NCBI GenBank assembly: GCA_030248225.1 | Contig: JASANE010017555.1 | Coordinates: 1 to 64,000 of the forward strand | Direction of reading: 5' to 3' | Length of the DNA: 64,000 nt | From: Trileptium ribeirensis | Taxonomy: Eukaryota > Nematoda > Enoplea > Enoplida > Thoracostomopsidae | Part shown: piece after piece, positions 1 to 10,152 of the stretch | How positions within the stretch are numbered: the stretch's first letter is position 1 | Layout of the letters: every line of letters starts with the position of its first letter | The notes under the pieces: generated by a model | Told to the model about the DNA's origin: nothing | Databases searched by the model: none | Seen by the model: only the letters and a program-made list of their open reading frames with translations | Program-made: the position numbers and the translations under genes

Positions 1-3000
1 CGCAGAGACAAACAATTTGGTCCTATTTGGTGGTATTTACATACACGACAATCGCCCGCCGATGAAAAGGCAGCGACTGCCCTCAAGTTGGAAGCCCATC
101 ATTACAGGCTTTGCCCCGACACTGCTATTTTATACTTACATCCCATCATGCCGAACGACCACAGACCCAAACTATGCGTACCCAGATTACTCATACGACA
201 AATACTCAAGCACGAACACGACACATTGTTCGGCGGACATCCAGGTAGAGATCGACTACTAAGCAAACTTAAACAATTTTACTATTGGGAAACCATGGGT
301 AAGGACGTGGACGAATATGTAAAGAGGTGCACACTTTGCCAACGATCACGCAATCTGCCACAAAATGTTCGAGCCGCGCTCGGAGAGAACCCATTGGCTA
401 GTGCACCCATGCATCGCATGTTCGTCGACATATTGGACACTCGGGTGCTGTCCCGCAACGGAAATAGGTACGTAATCGCCTTCATCGACCAGTTCACGAA
501 ACTAGTAATTGCTGCTGCTCTACCGGACCAAACCGCCAAGAGCGTAGCTAAGGTCTTCGTCGAAGACGTGGTGTGCCGCTATGGCGCACCCGAAGAGCTA
601 GTCTCAGACCGAGGAGGATGTTTCGTTTCCGAGGTAATGGAAGCCTTGTGCGCTAGGCTACATACATTTAAACGCGAAACGCTCAGCTACAACCCGAAGG
701 CAAATGGAGAAATCGAACGTTTTAACCGTACACTACTATTCCTCCTAAGAGTAGCATTACCTGAAAAGGACCATACTACATGGGACGAAGTCCTGCCGTA
801 TTGCATCATGTCCTACAATTCAGCAGTACACGCTTCCACGCACTATCCACCATTCATGCTCATGCACGGATTCCAACCCCGAGTACCGGGTGGAATTGAA
901 ACGCAAACTGATTGGGGACGCTACCCCGGAGCAGAAGCATATCGCGCCAACGTGCAACGATGGTTAGCCACCATCAGGGATCGAGCCTATCGATCCATGC
1001 AATCTGCTCGGGAATACAGAAAACGCTACTACAATCGTAAGGTCAAGGTCCCGGACTACCGTGTTAACGACCATGTATGGGTCTATCGATATTATACCAC
1101 CCCAGGCTTATCGCGCAAACTAGAACGCCGATGGTGTGGACCATACCAGATTACCAAAATAATGCTCCCCTGCATTTGCGTTAAACTCCCCGGACAACCT
1201 AACGCATCCGATCATGTGGTCCACATCAATCGTACCAAGCCATGCTACCGCCCGCTGAGTAGTTTCCCCGACATGGCTGATTTACTTAAGGCAGTCCCTC
1301 CCGCATATATTGAGGTAGCGCTACAAGAACCCGGAGAAACGATCCTCGCTGACAAATATTTCACTAGGGAATTACAAGCTGCAGATCCAGAAGCAGTAGA
1401 CCGGTTGCGCCAGGATATTGATGGTGCATCTGACGTCGCTAGTGTAGAAATCGGAGAACCTAACTTAGAATACACGCAAGCTCAGGCCGATATACACCGC
1501 GCCGCAGTAGAACGGCTAACCATTCAAACCCAAGACTCCTCCGGAGTCCCGCAACAGAATAGGCTTCCCCTCTGCGACCCTGACAGAACCCCGGACACCG
1601 AATGGCCCGCTATATCACAGGAACTCGCGACCCAGGACTCCACTAAGTTACCATACGCACTGGATAAACCACCAGGTACTTTCTCGCCTGAGTATGGACA
1701 ACACACCGCTCCAGTAACCCTACGAGAGCAGGAACGAGCCGTTCGGACTGATGAGGCTACAAGGCCTCTAAAGGTAAAACGATTAGACCCCGAACGCGCA
1801 CTGCGACCATTCAATGCAAACGACCTCGGTCTTGTGGAATTACTCGCTTCACAGGACCCGGACGAAGACTCGCCTCACACTCCAGAACAAGCAACATCCC
1901 CAACGTCAGCCATCGAGCATGCAGTCCAAACTTCGCCCCTCACGCCTGCAAAACACCGAGCCGCAATCGCCACTCAAACATCTCGCAGTCCTCAGACACA
2001 ACACTTAATGACCGAAACAGACCAGCCATTAACACCATACTACACCTATTATGAACATTCGGCGTCTTACGAACAACCCTATTCCATACCTCGTCAGGCA
2101 TATTCCGCCCCACCCACACCACTTCCACACACTCCCCTGATGCCGCGAGGATTCGAAGCCACCATAGAGGACTACGTTCCAGATGAATGGCTCACACCCT
2201 TTCACACCCCTCCAAGGCCACAACCCGCACAATCCGTCCCAGCAACCAGCCAACCTCCACTGGAACCCACGCCAACACCAAAACCCAAGCCTAAACCACG
2301 ACGAAAACCAACTAAGGTTCCCGCGCCGACCAGTGAACAAGCATCATCTATAAGCTCGGAGACCACCTCACCGGAAACAACCGATTTTCCGACACCGCCT
2401 CAACGATGGGTAATCCCGCCACTGCTATCACCCTTGCAGGAACGGGGAACCAAAGATCCACAGGTACCATCCTTTGGTCGATGGACCACCCGAAGACAAA
2501 ACGAACTAGCACAATGGGAATGGGAAATGCAGGAGATAAGAAGGAAACGAGAGGAAGCCGCCCGTGCCCGAGGAGAAATACAGGATGCAACTGAATTAAT
2601 GGAGTACTTAAGAGGATCTCCTATACAATACATTCCCTCGGAAGACCAAGTAGCTGCCGACGGGATTGTAGAAGAATTTATTAAAAGTTTAGCTCGAGAA
2701 CGAGAAGCAAGTAAACAACGTCGACCTTCCGAGTCTTCGGAAGGCGGTCGACCAAAACGATTACGATCACGAACTGTAGACAAGGACAATGAGACAATAT
2801 CAACCATTGGCGAATCAACTAAAGGCTCCTCTACCGGGAGGAAGGGAAGAGCGCCGCCGCGTAGCGCTCCCTCCACCCTTAAGGGAGTCCTAACTCGACC
2901 ATCGCGCGCTAAACCACGTAGGCAAACCCCCGCTAAAGCCCAATCGCAAGTTAGTTGGGAAGACGAAGAGGACGAGGTACCTCTTAGTCAACTTTTACCG

Positions 3001-3522
3001 GGACCCCGACGAAGGCCCCACTTTGAACTCGATCCTCCAACTGAGGAAAGCGAGGGATCTCCTGAGATGGGACCCTCTGCGCCCGAGGTTAAGGAGAGGG
3101 AAGAACCCCCTCAACCTACTCGCCGACAACCACATAGGCAAGCCAGGGACCGTTGTCGTTGGTATGAAGAATACATACCATACGGAGAAGAAGCCCGAGT
3201 CGTAATACCACGTTTGGACACCCGACGATTGGAACCTAAAATTACGACACCTGCTCGACGGACTATACCCCTCGCTCCACCGACTCGACATCGTGACCCT
3301 GTTATGCCAATGGATTATCCATCTGGTAGTGCTCGTGCACGGCACGACATGTTTGAACCTTTTAGGGACATCTTTGATGAACAGGACATCGAGGACATGT
3401 TATCCGCACATCCGGACTTGGAACCCGACGAGGACAGTGGACAAAGACAATTACGACCTGAAGATATCGGACTAGAAGTGGTCCGACCTCCTAGACAACC
3501 GCCTCGCGAGCGACGGTTGTAA
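1..3522 (+). CDS. Ty3/gypsy retrotransposon Pol polyprotein, C-terminal part: integrase plus long disordered tail (5' end outside window)
   Basis: The frame is open from base 1, so the start lies left of the window. It begins with the spacer usual between RNase H and integrase (QFGPIWWYL, then an Arg/Leu/Pro-rich stretch). The H2C2 zinc finger follows: HEHD at about 211-222, GGHPG, and the CTLCQ pair at about 328-342. The catalytic core shows D in FVDILD (about 423), D in SDRGG (about 607), and E in GEIER (about 713) with exactly 35 residues between the last two, the DD35E signature. The integrase C-terminus (GLSRKLERRWCGPY, VVHINRTKPCY) ends near base 1250. The remaining about 740 residues have no recognisable fold: rich in Pro, Thr, Arg and Glu, with PTPTPKPKPKPRRKPTK-like runs. 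The family function is insertion of element cDNA into the genome. The intact frame suggests a young copy. Ends at a single TAA followed by open sequence in the same frame. Confidence 0.9.
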   Translation, partial: RRDKQFGPIWWYLHTRQSPADEKAATALKLEAHHYRLCPDTAILYLHPIMPNDHRPKLCVPRLLIRQILKHEHDTLFGGHPGRDRLLSKLKQFYYWETMGKDVDEYVKRCTLCQRSRNLPQNVRAALGENPLASAPMHRMFVDILDTRVLSRNGNRYVIAFIDQFTKLVIAAALPDQTAKSVAKVFVEDVVCRYGAPEELVSDRGGCFVSEVMEALCARLHTFKRETLSYNPKANGEIERFNRTLLFLLRVALPEKDHTTWDEVLPYCIMSYNSAVHASTHYPPFMLMHGFQPRVPGGIETQTDWGRYPGAEAYRANVQRWLATIRDRAYRSMQSAREYRKRYYNRKVKVPDYRVNDHVWVYRYYTTPGLSRKLERRWCGPYQITKIMLPCICVKLPGQPNASDHVVHINRTKPCYRPLSSFPDMADLLKAVPPAYIEVALQEPGETILADKYFTRELQAADPEAVDRLRQDIDGASDVASVEIGEPNLEYTQAQADIHRAAVERLTIQTQDSSGVPQQNRLPLCDPDRTPDTEWPAISQELATQDSTKLPYALDKPPGTFSPEYGQHTAPVTLREQERAVRTDEATRPLKVKRLDPERALRPFNANDLGLVELLASQDPDEDSPHTPEQATSPTSAIEHAVQTSPLTPAKHRAAIATQTSRSPQTQHLMTETDQPLTPYYTYYEHSASYEQPYSIPRQAYSAPPTPLPHTPLMPRGFEATIEDYVPDEWLTPFHTPPRPQPAQSVPATSQPPLEPTPTPKPKPKPRRKPTKVPAPTSEQASSISSETTSPETTDFPTPPQRWVIPPLLSPLQERGTKDPQVPSFGRWTTRRQNELAQWEWEMQEIRRKREEAARARGEIQDATELMEYLRGSPIQYIPSEDQVAADGIVEEFIKSLAREREASKQRRPSESSEGGRPKRLRSRTVDKDNETISTIGESTKGSSTGRKGRAPPRSAPSTLKGVLTRPSRAKPRRQTPAKAQSQVSWEDEEDEVPLSQLLPGPRRRPHFELDPPTEESEGSPEMGPSAPEVKEREEPPQPTRRQPHRQARDRCRWYEEYIPYGEEARVVIPRLDTRRLEPKITTPARRTIPLAPPTRHRDPVMPMDYPSGSARARHDMFEPFRDIFDEQDIEDMLSAHPDLEPDEDSGQRQLRPEDIGLEVVRPPRQPPRERRL

Positions 3523-3645
3523 CGTTTAAATCACTCAAGAAACACCCCAGAAAACTCGAGCTCCCGCCACCAAACTCCTTCAAGAGCCGCCACTAATGGC
3601 GATGAATACTATTGCAGGAATCACCAATTCAAAGAAATCAACGAA

Positions 3646-4770
3646 ATGGAACAAATTCCGCAACCTCGAGTGTCGCACTACACTATCAATTACGGTGCCC
3701 CAATGGAAACGTTCCTCTCCAAAGGCACACACTGGCCGGAGCTCTCCAACATGGCTCCGTTGGGCCAAACAATAAAGCAATATCCCATCGAGTATGCCTC
3801 AACGGAGCAAGGCTACCAGCTCCTCGTCACGTATTTGTTCGACGAGGAGCAAGCCAAACAAGACATTTCAGACCTGAAACTGGGAGCTCGAGACGTCAAG
3901 GCCATCTCCCGACGGAACAAACAAAAGTTCCTCGACCCCGAAACAACCGAGCGCCTCCGCCCAGTACTCCCTCACCTCATGCGGACGGTGCTGCTGGAAA
4001 AATTCAAAATTCCTCGATTCAGGGACGCCCTGTTAGCCACCGGATTTGCCCAATTGCTCGAGGCGAACAGGTCCGATTCATTTTGGGGAATCGGCCTAGG
4101 GCCAGAGGACATCAAATTCGGCAAACGGCCGCGACCATGCCATAATGTCATGGGTCGCCTATTGGAGGAAGTGCGAACCTTCCTCCGCCATAACGTCGCC
4201 TCCTGGCCAACGGTGTTGATTTTGGGCGACTCGGTAGCGGCACCCTTGGTCAACATGGCCGCTTCGAAAGGGTGGTTCGCCATCGCATGGCCGGGAGCCA
4301 CCATGCAATTCCTGGTCCGGCTAGCGACGTGTATTACCACGCCGCAGACTAAAACCGTCATGATTCTTGGCGGTTATAACGCAGCCCTACGGACAAAGCC
4401 GCACGAAGGCCGTTTGCTGGATACTCCTAGCAAGGTTATGCGTCGAGTGCGCCGTTACTTATGCTCATTCGACTACCTTCTCAATGACGAAGCCCGAGCA
4501 ATCATTGCCCCGCCCCCACCGCATTGGGACATCGGACAGGACAATACTGTCGAATGGCACGACGAGTTTACCAAGATATTTCAGGACATTAAATGGCAAT
4601 TCCCCGACAGGATGCAGAAGTCGTCGATGCCCGACTACCCATCCGAACTGAACGAGTCGGGAGCGTGGGAAAATACTACGGACAGTGCCGAAATTGCGGA
4701 ACCACACATTACCGAACCTTATATCGGACATTTCCGCAAATGGGTTCAACAAAGCCTAGTTCCTAACTAG
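3646..4770 (+). CDS. NADAR (YbiA-like) domain protein with C-terminal SGNH-hydrolase-like domain, carried by the retrotransposon
   Basis: 374 residues from the first ATG in this frame. Residues about 20-180 match the NADAR pattern: an ELSNMAP segment (32-38), ASTEQGYQ (51-58, the usual 'EhxxQ' position), then FRDALLATG (125-133), LLEANRSDSFWGIG (137-150) and CHNVMGRLLEEVR (165-177), in the family's order. Known NADAR proteins cleave N-glycosidic bonds of ADP-ribose-type compounds; YbiA acts on riboflavin-pathway intermediates and some bacterial members remove ADP-ribose from DNA guanine. Residues about 186-345 look like an SGNH hydrolase: LILGDSVA (191-198, block I), WPGAT (215-219, block II) and GGYNAA (242-247, block III). 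Block V is weak: DYPSELNESG (330-339) has Asp but no His at the expected place. The gene lies 123 bases after the pol stop and in the same frame, which ties it to the element. Its role there (countering host ADP-ribosylation, or metabolic repair) is inference. Confidence 0.78.
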   Translation: MEQIPQPRVSHYTINYGAPMETFLSKGTHWPELSNMAPLGQTIKQYPIEYASTEQGYQLLVTYLFDEEQAKQDISDLKLGARDVKAISRRNKQKFLDPETTERLRPVLPHLMRTVLLEKFKIPRFRDALLATGFAQLLEANRSDSFWGIGLGPEDIKFGKRPRPCHNVMGRLLEEVRTFLRHNVASWPTVLILGDSVAAPLVNMAASKGWFAIAWPGATMQFLVRLATCITTPQTKTVMILGGYNAALRTKPHEGRLLDTPSKVMRRVRRYLCSFDYLLNDEARAIIAPPPPHWDIGQDNTVEWHDEFTKIFQDIKWQFPDRMQKSSMPDYPSELNESGAWENTTDSAEIAEPHITEPYIGHFRKWVQQSLVPN

Positions 4771-5526
4771 TGGGATTAAAACAATAGGGATGGAACTCCA
4801 TGAGAACAATATGGCCAATGACTATTGAAGAAAACCTCCATTATATTTATATACTAGGAGTGAACCCGGACCATATGTACTATATAGTATCGTTATGATT
4901 GTAAAACCAGGTATTGATAACATGTGTGAATGTCATATTTACTCATCCATATTGCAAGTAATCTTATTGTTCAATGTATATCAGTCTGTGCGTAACTTTT
5001 ACCATGGCACCATGGCTAAACCAAACAATTTGAATCATCTGACAAAATTCTTTGAAAATATAGTAAAAAGTCCTTTTTGCCCTTTATAAAATATAAGAGG
5101 AGGATCTTTTTGGATATAGAAATTGCTAGGATCTAAGGAGGACTCGGCGGAAACGTGACTGAACTTGCACCGAAGCACTGAATAACATATTTTGAGAAAC
5201 TTTCCAGAAGCAACCAACTTTAAAAGTTATTAGGCCAGGACCACAATGTATGACTAAGACCAACAATGGTCAATAAGATATTCCGACAATAACATAAATT
5301 AACTGGGAAACCTGAATTCCCGTGTACCATATTGTATCATATTATCTGTACATATGGATTAACTTATTTGTGGGGCCAGTGGATTACCCGTCAGCGTAGA
5401 CACACACGCTCCTTTTTGGAAAGGGGTCTTAGTCGTCGGAGACCCCATTGTAGGCACAAACTTTTACCACAGGCTCAACAGAAATTTCTTTCCAACCCGA
5501 ATAATTAAGTCCGAAAATTTCCATTT
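4771..5526 (+). other. untranslated 3' internal region of the retrotransposon
   Basis: No reading frame longer than about 65 codons and no domain match. It lies between the NADAR gene and the polypurine tract, where the 3' untranslated part of the genomic RNA is expected. Confidence 0.55.
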
Positions 5527-5540
5527 AAAAATAAAAGAGA
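5527..5540 (+). promoter_or_regulatory. polypurine tract (plus-strand primer site)
   Basis: The run AAAAATAAAAGAGA, purine except for one T, ends immediately before TGTAACAGGCCC. A purine tract directly 5' of a TG is the standard border between internal region and 3' LTR, where plus-strand DNA synthesis is primed. Confidence 0.65.
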
Positions 5541-6719
5541 TGTAACAGGCCCGTTCCGGCCCGTTACGTGTGTTTTACAGGGTTTCAACGTCGAAATGGC
5601 CTAAACGCGTCTTAAATCGAACCAGATAGAGGCTACGGGGATAAGGTTTTCACGTGTTGCCTGGTGTCATGGCTATTGTTAATTACTTTGTTTGTCATCG
5701 ATATATTTACAGTGATTGCCGTTAATATGTTGTTGTTGGTATGATTTTTGCCATTGTATGTTCATATTTTATTATCGCGTGTCATGTTGGATAAGGTCAA
5801 CCAGACAGGTAGGACGTTTGAATAGGGTGAAGGTACGAATCTAGAAGAAAATAGACAAGAGCGCCTAACTGGCACTGAGATGGGAGATCTGAACGGAACT
5901 CGACTGTTTCCCCCATTTCCCTATTAGAAATTCAAAATTTAGACCGTCCGGGAATAGGAGGCCTTTGACAATCTAAGGGGAAGGGAAGTGATCAGAATCA
6001 AGACCATCAAGTTTACCTGGTTTGAGCGAACCATAGCTTAATGGTCGCAAAAGTAAGCTGAAACAAATGGGTTACGGTAGTTTCCGATTGTTCGGAAATA
6101 ACGGACCTCGGGCCTGTTTATCGGCCCGTAACCGTCCAACGGTTCAGATTTACCGGAAGTGCCACGAGTACTTTTCGGCAGAGAATTTCCCGGGCTCTTG
6201 AACGAGCTCAAGATATCGCAAATCGCTGGAGGATTTCACGAGATATCCTGGGGACAAATAGGTGGACATTCAATCAACAACCAATACTTACGCTAGGTTT
6301 GGTTGGTGACCATGGTCCCGAGTGGATCTGAAATAGGTATATATGGATATATGGTTATGTATATATGTAGATATGTGTGTGTTGCCCGATCTTCGTGTCT
6401 CGGTATGTCTAGTTTCCCGCCCCCACCGTATCAGAACTTTTATTTTATAGCATCCATTGACGCCCAAAGTTGCCTGACCCGCACCCTAACAACTGGTTTT
6501 TCTGGTGACCATCGGATCATTGATTGAAAGTATGCGTGTTTCCAAGTAGTCTACCCATCTAGGCATCTGACGAGGCCCCACGGGTCTCGATCTGACCAGT
6601 CCTCCCGCTGCCACATAGCTTACTTCCTTGTTTCATAATGCACCACGAAAATTCAACATAAAATTCCTTCGGTTTGTACCAACTCCGTATTTGACCACAG
6701 ACCCTAAACGTGCTCATGC

Positions 6720-7200
6720 GACCCCTCATTTTATTTGTCTGCTCCTGGCGAGCACAACGATATCCGGCGGGTCTTTGTCCGCCTTCGCGTTAGCCTCTTA
6801 TGACCGATAATATGCCCCCCCAATTTGGCATACCGACTGCAAGTGGGTACAGACTGACCGAAAATTTAACCCCAACTCAAAGGTAGGCATAATGCCCCTC
6901 ATTGCATTCGTCGCGTCGAGACATCTTCAACGATGCCCGGCGGGTCTCCATCTGCCGCCCCGTTAACCCGGGAGAGCCGAAAATGCGCCCCCACTTTTTG
7001 CCGACACTCTCTTTAACGGTCTTTAACAACCGTGATTTTAGTGCCCCTCTACCTGCTGCCGTTAAGGTAGGGAAAACACCCCTCGTTGGAATCGTCTTTC
7101 CAAGGCGAGCTCAACGATGCCCGGCGGGCGTCGCTCCGCCCAACCGTTAGAGCGGGAGAGCCCGCCGAAACCCTGTATGCTAATATATGGCGGAACCCAA
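6720..7200 (+). repeat. three tandem subrepeats of about 172-185 bp inside the LTR
   Basis: Units begin at about 6721, 6893 and 7078 with CCCCTCRTT and share AACGATGCCCGGCGGG, a 'CCGTTA' core and a GAGAGCC segment. Such arrays are often the variable enhancer part of LTRs; that role here is inference. Confidence 0.6.
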
Positions 7201-7417
7201 AATTGGGTCCCGACCCGCCACTGCGTCCAACCCCCTCGTGTTTGGTATCATTCGGCCCCGTTTTTCGTCCTGGGACCGAATTTCGCCCCAGCCCCTCGAA
7301 ATTCCCTTGGGAACCCCTGTCCCGACTCCCTTCCCGTGCCTTTCTTTTTCGTGCTTCGTTTTCCTTTTCCACTCTCTTTAACCGACTTCTTTTGGTCGGT
7401 TGTCGTCGCTAATGTCG

Positions 7418-7682
7418 CCATGTGTGTGTGTGTGTACGTGTGTGTGTGTGTTGTTGCTGCTGTTGTTGTTGTTGTTGTGGTTGCTGTGCTGTTGTGTCGA
7501 TGTTGTTATTGTTGTTGTTGTTGTGGTTCTGCGTGTTTCTGGTATGAACTTGAGCGACCTTTCTGTCGCTCAGGTCGCCTGTGTGTCTCATGTGTAATGT
7601 GTGCTCATGAGTATTATATGTATATGTGTTTGTGGAGATAGATACATGTAAATATGTAGATATATATATATATATATATAGT
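7418..7682 (+). repeat. microsatellite cluster (TG)n, (TTG)n, (TA)n
   Basis: TG dinucleotides at about 7418-7450, TTG triplets at about 7450-7530, and TA dinucleotides at about 7660-7680. They produce long but meaningless Val/Cys or His/Asn frames on both strands. Confidence 0.85.
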
Positions 7683-10134
7683 ATGTAAAAGGACACAAAA
7701 AACGGGACAGACGAGGACGGACATGTAAAATTTTCTTAAATTTGTGAGTTTTACGGACGGACTGGACACATAGGAATAGGACTGATGGGGGGTAGGTTTA
7801 GGGCCCTCCCGTGGGTTCCGGGAGCTCCTGAATAGGACCCCGGGTAGACCGAAAGATGCTTAGGACTGTGCTGCGCCCCGGAGCACGGAATAAGTTCATT
7901 CCTACCTTAGGTTCCCCCCTTTTTTGGGACGCCCACAGACGTCCTATCGGGATATTTGAAATTTAACTAGGAATGCTAGGAATTCTAGGAATGTTTGGCT
8001 TTATCTTGTAAGCCAACATATAAACGTGCAATGTTTGCACGTTTATCCATAGATAGGGCGATAAAATTTAGCCCCAGATGCCCTCCAATTAAGCTTAATT
8101 AAGTGATGGATGAGGCAGCTAACTCGCTAAATAGCAGAAATTTGGCTTTAAATCGGCGAGTTAGCTGGGGGAAAATTTGATGAATGAGAGCTAGGAGGCG
8201 AAGAAGACAGATCTCCAGCTTAATCCAAGCAATTGATTTGGAAAGAAAATTCAAAATTTGAAAGTTGACGGGTGACCCAACCATTTTTGTAGAACAGTTG
8301 GGGTTTTAATAGTCGATTTAGCATTAAGTAATGAGCTTAAGAGATCTGAGTAATGATCTTCAGAGTTATTCTTGACATAACTTTTGGAGGTTACATCAGA
8401 ATTTAAGCTGAAAAGCACAGATGGTCGACCTCCGAGTAATCGGAGGGTTCAAGTTTGATGTCGGCGATTTCGATTGAAGCCGACTCTCTCTAACGGGGTC
8501 CCAGGGTTTACGATAGCTGTCAAAAATAAAATTTGGGGAATTTTTCGATTGGGCGCCCGGGTTTGACCTCGAAAAAGTGGGCGTCAAAAGAACAACGCCG
8601 ATTGGATGGCGACAAAATCGCCATGCTTCAATATAGCAGAAAATTTTGAAGCGACGACTATCGCGTCGTCTCTTCGAATCAGTTCGACTTCGGCAGCGCG
8701 GAGTTCGGTCGACTTTACTGACCGGCTCCGACGCTTTTGTTTTATTGTATTTATTTCGCAACATTTTCGACTTTCCCGTGCTTTCTTCTTTTTGTTTTTG
8801 GTTCGCGTGTGGAATGGAGGTCGATCGTTGGAGGACCCGCGTAGACACCTTTCGTCTCGCGGAAGGGGACTAGCTATTGCTGTCCCGGATCAAAGGTTGT
8901 AAGTCCGAAAGAGAACTGACTGAATGGGGGTTTATTTTCCCCAGAGCAAAATGTAACAGACCGTTGAAATTTGAACGATTGTCGCATAATTCCACCTCCG
9001 ATAGCTTGACCAGGCGCCCGTTAGAGGACGTCATGTTTTTCATGTCATCTGAGTACAATTTTCTGTTCCTTGACTAGCCTCCTCGAGTCGAGTTCCGTTT
9101 AGGCATCGCGATCGAATGCACGGGGGGGACGTTAGGTTGTGAACACACCAGTCGAAGTCATTCTGATTCCCCGTGGTCATAGGTAAGGCGAATTAAAATG
9201 GACGCTTCTCGTCTACGTGCTTTTACATGACTTATTACTCTTGAGTTAGGGCTGTCGAATTATCCTGAGCTGACCACGGTAAAACTTTACCTCTAGATCA
9301 TAAGGATTCGCTTATTCGCTTGTTTCTGATTATGCTTATGGTTTACCAAATTACAGTTTAGTAGACCGTTCGATGCTCATGCCGCTGCTTGAGCTCGGAC
9401 GGAAGTGAAGTTAGGGACAGAGGATTAGCCTCTGTCGGGCTTTAGAAAGCCCTAAAATTTATTTTGTCAGTTGAGCTAGGAAAATTTGGGGAATCCAAAA
9501 GACTAAACAAATTCTAAGTGATTTTAGCTTGAGCCTAAGGTCTTGGCACTCCGTACGGAGCAGCGTTTTACACAGCATTGTCGGATTGCAGTTGGCTCTC
9601 GATTTGTAAGGATGAGCGTTTGGTGCACTACTAAGGTTTGAAAGAGCTTCACTTAGAATGGACTAGACGGCCCGAGATCCCAACCGCCTCGTACGACACC
9701 GCTTGCCAGTGGCCCGGTAAATTGACAGCGACCAATCACGTTCTTCTTTTTAAAACCCCTTTAGCCAAACCGCTGAAATCAGCAAAGTTCACTCCAGCCA
9801 ACGTACCTGACCCAACTCGGTGGTAATGTCGAGGAAAATTACATCTCACTAAAATGAACCGACGACATGACTAGGTACCCCGGTCGGACTCAATAAACGC
9901 TTCCCAAGGCACGTCAGCGCACACAAAGTTCAAAAGGAAACTATAGGACTCTCCTTGTCGTAAAGAAAAATCGCGACCTTTCGCGAATCGTTTTGGCCCC
10001 AAACAGAACAAGTGCAAAACCCCGTTTTCTTTTAGGAGCGACTTGATCGCTGAGTTCAAGCAGTTTTTATTTTTATCCCTGGTTGCCCGTTAGGCTATGT
10101 ACTATGTATGCCCCGATTCAGCTTTTGCACGATT

Positions 10135-10152
10135 TCTCTCTCTCTCTCTCTC
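10135..10152 (+). repeat. (TC)n microsatellite
   Basis: Uninterrupted CT repeat followed by a T run, inside the putative LTR. Confidence 0.8.

Noticed and set aside
2029..2876. Antisense frames of 80-158 codons inside the pol tail
   Set aside because: Shadow frames of the GC-balanced pol coding sequence.
7409..7696. Long frames on both strands rich in Val/Cys or His/Asn/Gln
   Set aside because: Produced entirely by TG, TTG and TA microsatellites.
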